Positions 1-8,809 of a DNA stretch of 64,000 bases are shown piece after piece. The stretch lies in NCBI RefSeq assembly GCF_009915685.1, contig NZ_JAABLP010000002.1; one strand, written 5' to 3'. Source of the DNA: Pannonibacter tanglangensis (GTDB lineage: Bacteria > Pseudomonadota > Alphaproteobacteria > Rhizobiales > Stappiaceae). The translations under genes and the position numbers were made by a program. A model generated the notes under the pieces. It was not told the origin of the DNA, ran no database searches, and was given only the letters and a program-made list of their open reading frames with translations. Numbering within the stretch: position 1 is the first letter of the stretch; the number at the start of each line of letters is the position of its first letter.

Positions 1-903
1 AAAAAACAAACACACAAAACTCACTCGCAAAAACGCGCGAGATCGATAATGTGTGAAATAGAACAAAAAGGGAACATGAGGGGCGAAGGCAGGCGGGGGC
101 AAAGGGCAAGCGCGGAAACAAAGATCACCAAACAGGCAGCTCGCTGAAGGCGCCCTGAAAGCCTGACCGTTCTGGTCCGGTTGCGCCAGACACCTGCCTC
201 CCAGTCCGCGCGGAGGCGCCAGGGCCGGCACCCGCACCAAAACGGCAAACAAAGACACACAGCCGGCAAAAACCATCCTCGACGACACCGCTTCGCAGAC
301 CCTGACACATCGTCTCAAGGCCAATGCCGAACGCCCCCGCGCACATGACCGCCCGCGGATAACCACTGCCGCTGCATCTCCTCATGTCGAGTCCGCACCT
401 ACGTCACCCTGACGTCAGACCCCGAACATCCGCCTCCAGCATGGGGGGCAACCCGGGCGTTTGATCCGTCCGCTGGCTCCTGGCCCCTGCATGAATTGCG
501 CTTTGCTTCGCCGCTTGACGTGACCGCGCGAGAGGCTCTCGGCCGGCGGATCGACATGCATGCGCATGCCGGTCCCGGCCGAAATCATGGTCTCGCTGCT
601 TGGTCCGGCTGCTTGCTCCGGCGGCCCAAAGCGCGGCGGACGGGCTGTCGCGCTGCGACACCGCAGTGCTCCCGGAGCTAGTCCGGGCGCTTCTCTTTCT
701 TGCAGAGGATCCCGACCTTGCGCCGGCGGCACGCCGAAGTCTGAAGGACAGCTGGATCCTCAGCGGATCGGCCGACTGGGGCATCCTGCTCTGGCCCGGG
801 GGGCTGCTCGTGGTCCAGCGTGCCGGCGAGGCGTCGCAAGCCCGCGCGTCCACGTCGCTTCCGCGAGGTGCAAGGGCCCGCCTGGTTCCGTCATCCGGCC
901 TGG
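1..903. other. left-end region without a convincing gene
   Basis: The first 80 bases are A-rich and unlike the rest of the window, which could mark a promoter of a gene lying outside. Beyond that I see no reading frame with convincing protein character. A plus-strand frame from a TTG at 600 to 998 has a hydrophobic stretch around 690-820 that looks somewhat protein-like. It has no ATG, and its end runs under the ppaA-like gene, so it may be a remnant. Confidence 0.4.
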
Positions 904-1830
904 TCAGGCCAGGGAGGGGGAAAAGACCTGCAGCAGGTCCTCCGGACACCGGGCAACGAGATCGGCGCCAACAGTCTCGAACTGGTCGGCAGCACTGACC
1001 ACGGCGGCGCCGCCAATGGCCGTCAGCGTGCGCGGCACAAGGGACCGGCAACGGGTCAGGGTCGACCGGCAGTCGGCGACTTCGTCCAGCGCACCAATGG
1101 ACAGGCCGATCACGTCATAGGGTCGCATGGCGAGGCGCATGAACAGGTCGTCCCCCATCTCGACGTCGGCATCGCCATCCACGTTCCAGCCCATGTCCAG
1201 CAGGCAGACCCTGACCAGCGTGATGCCGAGCGTGTGGCGGGTTCCGGCAGATCGCGCGAGCAGCACGCGGCGGGCCGCCGGTCTTGGTGTCACCTGGGCC
1301 GCGGCGTGGGCGAGATGGGTGACCACTGTCGCAAGCCGGGTCGAGGCGACGGCAACCTGCATGAAGTCCGCATCATCCTCACACCATTGCACGCCCAGTT
1401 CGGCCGCCAGCGGCGAGATCAGGAAAATGGCCAGCGCCGGCAGCGGCACGCGCGAGCGCACGAGCTCGTCGACGAGATCGCGGTGGTGACGGATGTCCGG
1501 GTCGAGGAGAGCGGCCAGAAAGCGCTCGCGGAAAGCGACGGCGGCGGCCGCACCGGGGACCGAGAGCGGACGGCGGACCTGCTCCGGTCGGCGCCGGTCG
1601 GCGAGCGTCGGTCCGGTCCACACCCGGCCGTAGCGCCGGACAGGATCGGGATGCTGTGACCCGACCAGACCGGAGACCTGACGACGGACCAGCCGCTCCA
1701 GCACTGTCAGTTCCTGACCGGAGAGATGGTCCTGCTGCGGGCCTCTCGGGTCGACACGGCCGGTCCGTTGCGCCAAGGGTTGCGCGCCCGGGCCATCGAA
1801 CTGGCCGTTGATCCTGTCCTTGTCCAGCAT
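904..1830 (-). CDS. ppaA: PpaA/AerR-like B12-binding-fold photosynthesis regulator
   Basis: This is a 308-aa protein. Its C-terminal half resembles the cobalamin-binding (SCHIC/AerR) fold, with an RHTLG segment followed by a GW motif (DMGWNVDG), then the hydrophobic strand YDVIGLSIG and a TAIGGAAVV strand. Members of this family, AerR in Rhodobacter capsulatus and PpaA in R. sphaeroides, modulate the PpsR/CrtJ repressor in a light- and B12-dependent way. The start is supported by a GGAGGGGGCA ribosome site directly before the ATG. The N-terminal part carries LSGQELTVLERLVRRQVSGL, a segment also found in the small ORF just upstream. Family assignment is moderately sure; cobalamin binding is inference. 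Confidence 0.7.
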   Translation of the reverse strand: MLDKDRINGQFDGPGAQPLAQRTGRVDPRGPQQDHLSGQELTVLERLVRRQVSGLVGSQHPDPVRRYGRVWTGPTLADRRRPEQVRRPLSVPGAAAAVAFRERFLAALLDPDIRHHRDLVDELVRSRVPLPALAIFLISPLAAELGVQWCEDDADFMQVAVASTRLATVVTHLAHAAAQVTPRPAARRVLLARSAGTRHTLGITLVRVCLLDMGWNVDGDADVEMGDDLFMRLAMRPYDVIGLSIGALDEVADCRSTLTRCRSLVPRTLTAIGGAAVVSAADQFETVGADLVARCPEDLLQVFSPSLA

Positions 1831-1891
1831 TGCCCCCTCCTGATGATCAGGTCTGGACGGTCAGGCTCCTCCCCTCCGCCAGCGGTCTCCT

Positions 1892-2347
1892 TCATTGCCC
1901 CCTTGGCTCGCGCCGAAGTGCCTCCTTCACCATTCCCTCGGAGCGCAAGCCATGCAGGGCACCGACAAGATCGGACACCTGGCTGCGGATCGTGCGTTCC
2001 AGTATTCCCATGTCCTGCACCGACAGCTGGGCAAACTTGCCTGGCCGTCGCGACAGCGCGCGCCTGCCGTGCTCGGCCGGATCGCCCGAAGTTCCCAGCC
2101 CTCCGGCGGGAGCCACATTGTCGGCGCCCGCGGACGTGCCCTCCGCCTGTGCCCTGCGGCCTTCATCGACCCCAGCCGCCAGGCGCCCGCATGTTCTCGT
2201 GGCCCGGCTTGCTGCCGCGCCCGTCAGCCCCTCCGCACGCGCGGGGCCTGCCTCCCCTCCAGGCGCCTCGGCCGCCTGCGCGTCCGCCGCTGCAGGCCGT
2301 CGCGGATGCCGTGGGCGTCTGCCCGTCTGTCGTTCTCGATAGGTCAT
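1892..2347 (-). CDS. small ORF sharing a motif with the PpaA-like protein
   Basis: This is a putative 151-aa protein. The ATG at 2347 follows a GGGAGGGGGCA ribosome site nearly identical to that of the next gene, 61 bp downstream, so the two probably form one operon. The first 90 or so residues are low-complexity Ala/Arg/Gly. The last 50 contain LSVQDMGILERTIRSQVSDL, which aligns with about 14 of 25 positions near residues 38-65 of the PpaA-like protein. It could be a regulator made of only that N-terminal domain, or a partial duplication. I do not recognise a named family. Confidence 0.45.
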   Translation of the reverse strand: MTYRERQTGRRPRHPRRPAAADAQAAEAPGGEAGPARAEGLTGAAASRATRTCGRLAAGVDEGRRAQAEGTSAGADNVAPAGGLGTSGDPAEHGRRALSRRPGKFAQLSVQDMGILERTIRSQVSDLVGALHGLRSEGMVKEALRREPRGQ

Positions 2348-2467
2348 TGCCCCCTCCCGTTGACGTGACCTATTTGATCGGGGGCTTGCCCCGTCGTGCA
2401 TTCGATCACAGATCGCACGTCCTGTCCCGCATCCTCTTGCGGCGGACGGCCTTGGCCCTGCCTTCCT

Positions 2468-4384
2468 TCACCTGTGTTCAGCGTGATGGGTCCAGACCGG
2501 CCTGTCCTCGGTCCAGGTCGGATAGCCGCCGATCCGGGCCGTGCCGTGTTGATCGGCCTGCCCGAGCGCGTCGCGGACGAGGCTGGCGATCTGGCGCGCG
2601 TTCAGGCCGGCGTCGTCATACATGTCCCGGGGCGAGGCCTGAGCTATGAACCGGTCCGGCAGCGTCAGCGTGCGGATGTCGCAGCGACCGTCCAGAAGTC
2701 CGCGGCCGGCCAGATGGTGCAGGACGAGCGCCCCGAACCCGCCCGTGGCCCCTTCCTCGATCGTGACGAGCAGCCGATGCGTGGCCATCAGATCCTCGAT
2801 CAGGCCGGTGTCGAGCGGCTTGGCAAACCGGGCGTCGGCGACAGTGACCGAAATGCCGAGCGCCGCGAGCAGGGCCCTGGCCTCGAGACATTCGCCGAGC
2901 CTGGCGCCAAAGGACAGGAGCGCTGCCGTGTGGCCGATGTCCACGATGCGTCCCTTGCCGAGCGGCAGGACGAGGGGCGGCTCGGGCAGGGGCACGCCGG
3001 TGCCTTCCCCGCGCGGATAGCGCAAGGCGATCGGACCGCCGTCGTGGTCCGCCGCGGTCCGCACCATGTGGGCGAGTTCCGCCTCGTCAGCGGCTGCCAT
3101 CACCGTGAAATTCGGCAGGTTGGCAAGAAACCCGATGTCGAAGGCACCCGCATGGGTCGGCCCGTCCGCTCCCACGAGACCTGCCCTGTCGATCGCGAAG
3201 CGAACCGGCAGGTTCTGCAAGGCGACGTCATGCACGACCTGGTCATAGCCACGCTGCAGGAAGGTGGAATAGATCGCGCAGAAGGGCCGGTATCCGCTGG
3301 CCGCAAGCCCGGCCGCAAAGGCGACGGCGTGCTGCTCGGCAATTCCGACGTCGAAGCTGCGCTCCGGGAACTGGCGCTGGAAATGGTCGATCCCGGTGCC
3401 GTCGGGCATGGCGGCGGTGATGGCAACCAGACGCGGATCCGTCACCGCCAGGCGTGCGAGCGTCTTGCCGAAGACCTCGGTGTAGCTGGGCGCGCGCGCG
3501 ACCGGCTTGCGCTGCTGGCCCGTCGCCACGTCGAAGGGATTGACGCCATGATAGCGGTCGCGCGCGGCCTCTGCCGGCGCATAGCCCGCGCCCTTGCGCG
3601 TGCGGACATGAACCACGACGGGGCCGGGATCGGCAGTCCTGAGCCGGCGAAAAAGCGCGAGCAGCGCGGGCAGGTCGTGCCCGTCGACCGGCCCCTCATA
3701 GGCGAACCCGAGCGTTTCAAACAGGCTGGCCGGACGGATGACTGGATCGCCATCCCGGCGGTTGCCGGCAGACGCGACGAGCGCGTTCAGATGTGCCGAC
3801 AGGGCCCCGGTCGGCGGCGCGATCGACATGTTGTTGTCATTGACGACAATGAGGAGCCGGTGACCCGACAGGCCCGCGTTGTTCAGGCCCTCGAAGGCCA
3901 TGCCGGCCGTCAGCGCGCCATCACCGATGACGCAGATGGTGAAGCCGTCGTCGCCGCTGAGCCGCCGCGCGGCTGCGAAACCGAGACCGGCCGACACGGA
4001 CGTCGAGGAATGGGCCGCGCCGAACGGATCGTAGGGGCTCTCGTCCCGCCGGGTGAAGCCGGACAGCCCGTCCTTCTTGCGCAGGCTGCGCATGCGTTCC
4101 CGCCGGCCCGTCAGCACCTTGTGCGGATAGCACTGGTGACCGACGTCCCACAGCAGCGTGTCCTGCGGCGTGTCGAAGACGGTGTGCAGCGCCACCGTCA
4201 GTTCGACCACGCCCAGACCCGAGCCCAGGTGGCCACCCGTCTCGGACACGACCGCAATGACCTCGCGGCGCAGTTCCTCTGCAACCTGCACAAGCTCCGG
4301 TTCGGTCAGCCGCCGGAGATCCCGCGGGCTGCCGATCGTGTCAAGCAACGGAGCTGTGACTGACGTATCGGACTTCAAGCTCAT
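2468..4384 (-). CDS. dxs: 1-deoxy-D-xylulose-5-phosphate synthase
   Basis: The enzyme condenses pyruvate and glyceraldehyde 3-phosphate to DXP, the first step of the MEP isoprenoid pathway. That pathway feeds carotenoids and the bacteriochlorophyll tail. The 638-aa length is normal. The thiamine-diphosphate motif GDGALTAGMAFEGLNNAG lies at about residues 154-171, the GHQCYPHK segment near 82-89 is typical, and the transketolase central and C-terminal domains follow (EQHAVAFAAGLA). The ATG at 4384 is preceded by GGGAGGGAAC; an upstream in-frame start at 4414 is less likely. A PpsR-type site at 4525 lies about 140 bp upstream, suggesting co-regulation with photosynthesis genes. Confidence 0.95.
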   Translation of the reverse strand: MSLKSDTSVTAPLLDTIGSPRDLRRLTEPELVQVAEELRREVIAVVSETGGHLGSGLGVVELTVALHTVFDTPQDTLLWDVGHQCYPHKVLTGRRERMRSLRKKDGLSGFTRRDESPYDPFGAAHSSTSVSAGLGFAAARRLSGDDGFTICVIGDGALTAGMAFEGLNNAGLSGHRLLIVVNDNNMSIAPPTGALSAHLNALVASAGNRRDGDPVIRPASLFETLGFAYEGPVDGHDLPALLALFRRLRTADPGPVVVHVRTRKGAGYAPAEAARDRYHGVNPFDVATGQQRKPVARAPSYTEVFGKTLARLAVTDPRLVAITAAMPDGTGIDHFQRQFPERSFDVGIAEQHAVAFAAGLAASGYRPFCAIYSTFLQRGYDQVVHDVALQNLPVRFAIDRAGLVGADGPTHAGAFDIGFLANLPNFTVMAAADEAELAHMVRTAADHDGGPIALRYPRGEGTGVPLPEPPLVLPLGKGRIVDIGHTAALLSFGARLGECLEARALLAALGISVTVADARFAKPLDTGLIEDLMATHRLLVTIEEGATGGFGALVLHHLAGRGLLDGRCDIRTLTLPDRFIAQASPRDMYDDAGLNARQIASLVRDALGQADQHGTARIGGYPTWTEDRPVWTHHAEHR

Positions 4385-4524
4385 AGCGTTCCCTCCCGCA
4401 CATGAGCCCGTCATTCAGCTGGCAATTCGCCGGTAGGTCTGGCTTGCGCCCGGCCAAGCCGAAGATATCACGTCACCAACGGACGGTAGCATCTGGCGTC
4501 CATACTCGGAGATTTGAGGTCTGG

Positions 4525-4542
4525 TGTAAACTTTTTTTTACA
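4525..4542. promoter_or_regulatory. putative PpsR/CrtJ site upstream of dxs
   Basis: The sequence is TGTAAACTTTTTTTTACA, an exact TGT-N12-ACA. It differs from the other sites here in lacking the CAAT/TTG inner bases and has an eight-T run. It lies between the cytochrome c2 stop and the dxs start. Confidence 0.55.
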
Positions 4543-4602
4543 TCCGTGAAAACACCGGGTCTTGCCGGCGGCGTGCCGCAGCGTTGCGCTGCAACGGAAC
4601 GT

Positions 4603-5067
4603 CTATTGCGGTGCGCTGAAGCCCTGCAGATAGGCGATGACATTGTCGATGTCTTCGGGCTTCTTGAGCCCCGCGAAGGCCATCTTGGTTCCCTTCACGA
4701 CATCGCGCGGGCTTGCAAGGTATTGCGTGAGCAGGGCCACGTCCCAGGTCTTGCCCGCGCCAAACTCTACCATTGCCTTGGAATAGGCGAAATCCGGCGC
4801 GCTGCCCGGCTGCCGGCCGATCACCCCTTTCAGGCTGGGCCCGACCTTCTTCTTGTCCGTGTCGACGTTGTGGCAGGCCGCGCAGGTCTTGAACACCTTT
4901 GCACCGGCCTCGGCATCGCCGGCCCTTGCGGGATCCGGCAAGACCACCGCCAGCGCGCAGGCGGCCGTCAGCAGGGCGAGGCTCGCCCAACGCCCCGGCC
5001 ATGCGCTGACATGGTCCTCCTGCGGCAGGGTGCTTGCCTGGGGTTTTCTGGACATCCGGTCTTGCAT
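4603..5067 (-). CDS. cycA: cytochrome c2, periplasmic electron carrier
   Basis: This is a 154-aa class I c-type cytochrome with a signal peptide that ends at about ARA49. A heme-binding CAACH lies at residues 62-66, and the likely axial methionine is M129 in GTKMAF. Proteins of this size and type carry electrons between the cytochrome bc1 complex and the reaction centre or its tetraheme subunit. The start is set by AAGGAG seven bases before the ATG. It lies upstream of dxs on the same strand, but the PpsR-type site in the 218-bp gap suggests separate transcription. It could instead be a cytochrome c-550/c-556 relative; assignment to photosynthetic donor rests on context. Confidence 0.8.
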   Translation of the reverse strand: MQDRMSRKPQASTLPQEDHVSAWPGRWASLALLTAACALAVVLPDPARAGDAEAGAKVFKTCAACHNVDTDKKKVGPSLKGVIGRQPGSAPDFAYSKAMVEFGAGKTWDVALLTQYLASPRDVVKGTKMAFAGLKKPEDIDNVIAYLQGFSAPQ

Positions 5068-5191
5068 GGTCGTTCTCCTTCCGCCCGGCGCCGGTCGCAG
5101 CTGTTCAGGCCGGTCTGCCTCGTCTATGGTCGCGGTTCCTGCATGATGGTCGTCGCATCATGGTCCTTTACCCCTCGAGTGGAGCGCGGGC

Positions 5192-5638
5192 ATGGCTGCA
5201 GCGATCTTTGCGTGTCTGGTCCTGTTCGCCGCGGCGAGCGGGGCCGTGTTCAAGCCGGGGACCTGGTACGCCAGTCTCCGCAAGCCGGGCTGGACGCCCC
5301 CCGACTGGGCCTTTCCTGTCGTCTGGTCTGTCCTTTACGTCCTCATCGGCTATGCCGGCTGGCGTCTGTGGACCGGCACGGGCTGGTCGCTGGCGCTTTT
5401 CTTCTGGGGCCTGCAGCTGGCGGCGAACGCGCTGTGGTCCTGGCTGTTCTTCGGGCTGCGCCGCATGGACCTGGCCCTTGCGGACCTCGTCCTCCTGTGG
5501 CTCGCCATCGTCGGCTTCATCGTGACCGCGCTGCCGCTCGATCCGGTGGCGGCCCTGCTGTTCCTTCCCTATCTCCTGTGGGTGTCGGTCGCCGGACTGC
5601 TCAATGTCTCGGTGTTGCGGCTCAACCGGCTGGCCTGA
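5192..5638 (+). CDS. tspO: TspO/MBR family membrane sensor
   Basis: This is a 148-aa protein with five hydrophobic segments. It has the Trp- and Pro-rich signature of the family (KPGTWYASLRKPGWTPPDWAFPVVW near residues 21-45, and WSWLFFGLRR). TspO proteins in purple bacteria sit in the outer membrane, bind porphyrins and dampen pigment gene expression in response to oxygen. It is the only plus-strand gene in this part and converges on orf111, sharing 70 bp with it. The ATG at 5192 is the natural family start; no strong ribosome site is visible. Confidence 0.88.
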   Translation: MAAAIFACLVLFAAASGAVFKPGTWYASLRKPGWTPPDWAFPVVWSVLYVLIGYAGWRLWTGTGWSLALFFWGLQLAANALWSWLFFGLRRMDLALADLVLLWLAIVGFIVTALPLDPVAALLFLPYLLWVSVAGLLNVSVLRLNRLA

Positions 5639-5904
5639 GGCCCGAGGCGGCTGGCCACGTCGGCCACGTGTGCCACCAGCGACAGCGCCAGCACGACGAG
5701 GATCGCCAGCGCGCTGGCGCCGGTGAGCGCGAGCCCCAGTGCGACCAGCAGGCAGGAGCCGGCCAGGACATTGGGGAGGAGCTGACCCAGCCGCTGCCGC
5801 GGATGCGGGGCGAGCGCACACAACAGGACCAGCTCCGCCCAGAGCACGGCGAGGGCCGCGGCACAGATCCAGCCGCGCGCAAGCCAGTCGGCCAGAAGCG
5901 TCAT
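5569..5904 (-). CDS. small PGC membrane protein downstream of bchP
   Basis: This is a 111-aa protein with two or three predicted membrane segments (WICAAALAVLWAELVLLCAL, NVLAGSCLLVALGLALTG and ALAILVVLALSLVAHV), then a polar tail. Its ATG overlaps the bchP stop as ATGA, so it is translationally coupled to bchP. The 3' end overlaps the convergent tspO gene by 70 bp, so the two transcripts would be complementary there. I recall small membrane ORFs at this position in other PGCs but know no function. Expression is inferred from the coupling and hydrophobicity. Confidence 0.6.
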   Translation of the reverse strand: MTLLADWLARGWICAAALAVLWAELVLLCALAPHPRQRLGQLLPNVLAGSCLLVALGLALTGASALAILVVLALSLVAHVADVASRLGPQASRLSRNTETLSSPATDTHRR

Positions 5905-7178
5905 GGCTGCCGCGCCGGCCGGCCGAACAGCCGCGCCAGATCCTTGAAGAAGACACGGACATGGGCCAGCGGATCGCGCCGGACCAGCCGCTTGTTGAGA
6001 TAGGATTCCCAGGTCAGGCGCTGGACATCCGGGTCGGCGCACAGCGATACGAATTTCTCGCGCAGGCTGTCGCTGCGGTACCAGATGGCCTGCATGAGGC
6101 CGAGGATCAGGAACACCCGACCGTGGTCCTTCATGAACCGTCGTCTGGCCTCCCGCAGCGCCCGGCCGTCGCGGGAGAGGAGGCAGGCGGCCACCGCATC
6201 GGCGCTGAGCTGGCCGCAGAGCATGGCGTAATAGATGCCTTCGCCCGAAGACGGGGCAACGGTGCCGGCGGCGTCGCCGGCCAGCAGCACGTTGCGGCCA
6301 TTGTCCCAGCGGCGCATCGGCTTCAGCGGCAGGGGCGCCCCTTCGCGGCGCAGCGTCCGCTCGCCGGCGAGGCCGGCCCGCTCGCGCAGGTCGGCGGTGG
6401 CGCGGCGCAGGTCATGGCCCTTCACCGCGGAGCCGCAGCCGACCGAAATCTGACTGCCATGGGGAAACACCCAGCCATAGAAATCGGGCGAGATCCGGCC
6501 ATCATAGATGACGTCGCAGCGGTCGGCCCGGAAGTCTTGTCCGGCATCTGCGATCTGGCCCTTACCCTGGCCTGTACCCTGGCCTGCCAAGGCGCCGGTC
6601 CCGGCCTGACCCGAGGCCAGATGGGCGGGGGTCTCGACGATCTCGTGATAGGCAAACACATAGGGTGGTTTTTGGCTGGCCGGAAACATCAGCCGCCGGA
6701 CGGCGGAGTTGGCCCCGTCAGCGCCGATGACCAGTCTGGCCCTGAGCGCGCGCGTCTCCTGGGATGTCTCGCCGTTCACGGGCTGCACCGACAGGGACAG
6801 GAGGCCGTCCGGGGTTTCCGACATGTCGACCAGCCGGGCCAGCAGACAGTCCGCGCCCGCCTGTCCGGCCCGCTGGCGCAGGAACGGATCGAAGGTTGCC
6901 CGGTCCACCATGCCGACGAAGCCGATCTCGCCGATCCGCATCTCCACCGCCGCGCCGGACGGCGCGATGACCCTTGCGCCGCGTGCCCGGGCCACCAGCA
7001 GCTCCTCAGGGATGCGGAAATCCGCCAGGGCGCGGGAGGGAATGGCGCCGCCGCAGGGCTTGATCCGGTTGCCGGGATCAATCAGCGCGACCCGATGGCC
7101 GGCCCGGGCCAGCTGCTCGGCCGCCGTCGCGCCGCACGGGCCGCCCCCAACCACGGCCACATCATAGACGGTCTGCAT
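5901..7178 (-). CDS. bchP: geranylgeranyl bacteriochlorophyll reductase
   Basis: The enzyme reduces the geranylgeranyl tail of bacteriochlorophyll a to phytyl in three NADPH-dependent steps. The 425-aa protein starts with an FAD-binding Rossmann motif (VVGGGPCGATAAEQLARAG). It has the typical RVLFAGDA-like second motif (VLLAGDAAGTVAPSSGEGIYYA) near residue 310. Compared with relatives (about 390-400 aa) it is longer, in part because of a Gly/Gln-rich insert (GTGALAGQGTGQGKGQ) around residue 200 that stems from a short tandem repeat. It lies 12 bp after the PucC-like gene and is coupled to orf111. Confidence 0.94.
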   Translation of the reverse strand: MQTVYDVAVVGGGPCGATAAEQLARAGHRVALIDPGNRIKPCGGAIPSRALADFRIPEELLVARARGARVIAPSGAAVEMRIGEIGFVGMVDRATFDPFLRQRAGQAGADCLLARLVDMSETPDGLLSLSVQPVNGETSQETRALRARLVIGADGANSAVRRLMFPASQKPPYVFAYHEIVETPAHLASGQAGTGALAGQGTGQGKGQIADAGQDFRADRCDVIYDGRISPDFYGWVFPHGSQISVGCGSAVKGHDLRRATADLRERAGLAGERTLRREGAPLPLKPMRRWDNGRNVLLAGDAAGTVAPSSGEGIYYAMLCGQLSADAVAACLLSRDGRALREARRRFMKDHGRVFLILGLMQAIWYRSDSLREKFVSLCADPDVQRLTWESYLNKRLVRRDPLAHVRVFFKDLARLFGRPARQP

Positions 7179-7190
7179 CGGTTCCCTCCC

Positions 7191-8618
7191 TCATTCTGCC
7201 GGCAGGGCCGCGCCGAACCGGGCGGACCTGTCTGCGGCGCGTCCGCCCGCCGGGGCGGCAGACAGTCCGCCAATGCCCAGCGCGATGGCCGCCGAACCCA
7301 GGAACAGCGCGGCCTCAAAGACGAAGACCAGTGCGAAGGCAGGGCCATCACCCGACAGGGTCCAGCGGCCGAGCGTCAGCACGACGGTCCCCGCAAGGCC
7401 GCCCAGTCCGAAGGAGAGAGCCTGGGCTGCCCCCCAGACGCCCATGCGCATGCCCTCGTTGGCGGTCTTTCCGGCCCCTGCCAGCACCATCATCGTGCCG
7501 ATGGCGGCCACCGAGAACGTGCCGTTCATGAGGCCGAGCAGAAAGACCGTTGCCTCCAGCGGCCAGGCCGGGGCCAGCAGGGCGGCGCAGGCCAGTCCGG
7601 CCAGCGCCAGTCCCGACCCGAGGCACCCGGTGACGATGAACATCTTGAGCAGTCCCGGCCGCTTGCGCGAGAACAGCCCGCCGGCGACGCCGACGCAGGC
7701 CATGCCGAGCAGGACGCCGCCGTGCTGCACGCCGGACAGGCGGGTCGTCTCCGCAGGGGTCATGCCGAACAGCAGTCCGGCAAAGGGCTCGAGAATGAGA
7801 TCCTGCGTGGCATAGGCCAGCATCGACAGGAAGACGAACAGCGTGAGCCAGCGCGCTTCCCGGTCCTGCCAGACCTCTGCGGCGCTCCGGGCAAAGGAGG
7901 CAGTCGGGCGCCGGTCCTGCGGCATCTGCGGGTCGCCGCGCTTTTCCAGGCCCACGAGGGCCAGCGCCGAGAGGGCCAGCGCCACCAGCCCGGTCACGGC
8001 GGTGACCGCGACCAGCCGCTGGTGCGAATAGGGTTCAAGGTGGGCGCTGGTGGCGATCGAGGTGACCACGATGCCCGCAATCATCAGCATCCAGGTGAGC
8101 GTCGCGGCCGAGGCCCGGCGCTCCGGGGCCGTCTGGCGTGCCATGAGCGCCAGAAGCGAGGTTCCGCTGGCGCCGATGCCGATGCCGATGAGGGCGTAGG
8201 CCAGGGTCGCCGCCGCCAGCCCGGCTGCAAAGCTGATCTCGAACAGCAGCGTTGTCGCGGCAGCGGCCGTGCCGCTGATGGCCAGGAGCGCCAGGCCGCC
8301 GAGGATCCAGCGCGTGCGCGACGCGCCGACATCGGACCGGTGGCCCCACAGCGGCCGTGACAGCTGCACGCCATAATGCAGCCCGACCAGACAGCCCGGC
8401 ACCAGCGCGGCCAGCGCCAGCTCGACAATCATGACGCGGTTCAGCGTGGAGTTGGTCAGGACGACGATGGCCCCGAGCGAGGCCTGCACCAGCCCGAGCC
8501 GCAGGATCGACAGCCAGCTGAGGCCGGGGGCGACGGCCGCAAGGCTCGCCGGGCCGTCCCGCAGCTCCCGGGATGCCGTGCCGGTCTCGGCCTGGAGATC
8601 GTTCGGATGCTGTTCCAT
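7191..8618 (-). CDS. PucC-family MFS protein of the bchG-bchP region (ORF428 type)
   Basis: This is a 475-aa, about 12-helix major-facilitator protein. It carries PucC/LhaA-family hallmarks (RLGLVQASLGAIVVLTNSTLNRVMIVEL near residues 40-67; HYGVQLSRPLWGHRSD). The family is thought to help assemble light-harvesting complexes or deliver bacteriochlorophyll, and the bchG-pucC-like-bchP order is conserved in purple bacteria. A paralogue (lhaA) is encoded at 21411. A GGGAGGAG ribosome site precedes the ATG. It may be annotated elsewhere as bch2 or ORF428. Confidence 0.88.
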   Translation of the reverse strand: MEQHPNDLQAETGTASRELRDGPASLAAVAPGLSWLSILRLGLVQASLGAIVVLTNSTLNRVMIVELALAALVPGCLVGLHYGVQLSRPLWGHRSDVGASRTRWILGGLALLAISGTAAAATTLLFEISFAAGLAAATLAYALIGIGIGASGTSLLALMARQTAPERRASAATLTWMLMIAGIVVTSIATSAHLEPYSHQRLVAVTAVTGLVALALSALALVGLEKRGDPQMPQDRRPTASFARSAAEVWQDREARWLTLFVFLSMLAYATQDLILEPFAGLLFGMTPAETTRLSGVQHGGVLLGMACVGVAGGLFSRKRPGLLKMFIVTGCLGSGLALAGLACAALLAPAWPLEATVFLLGLMNGTFSVAAIGTMMVLAGAGKTANEGMRMGVWGAAQALSFGLGGLAGTVVLTLGRWTLSGDGPAFALVFVFEAALFLGSAAIALGIGGLSAAPAGGRAADRSARFGAALPAE

Positions 8619-8648
8619 TGCCGGCTCCTCCCGGGTCGATCCCGCCTG

Positions 8649-8702
8649 TTCCAGTCCCTGCCCAAATTTCAGTCCCTGCCCAGGTCCCGGTCCCTGCCGC
8701 GT
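8649..8702. repeat. three tandem 18-bp units
   Basis: Three imperfect 18-bp copies share the core (C/A/G)GTCCCTGCC, at 8649-8666, 8667-8684 and 8685-8702. They lie in the 191-bp gap between bchG and the PucC-like gene, which otherwise shows no feature. Confidence 0.8.
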
Positions 8703-8809
8703 TCGGTCTGCCAGCCGCAGCCCCGTCGGTCCGCGTGCCGCCTGATCGTCCGGGCGTCGCGCGACGGTCCGATGCGCCGGACCCCTTCTTGCTGCGGCGC
8801 TGCCTGCAC

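Noticed and set aside
904..1659. Long plus-strand frames over the ppaA-like gene (for example 820-1659)
   Set aside because: Arg/Gly-rich mirror translation of the minus-strand gene, with no family features or ribosome site.
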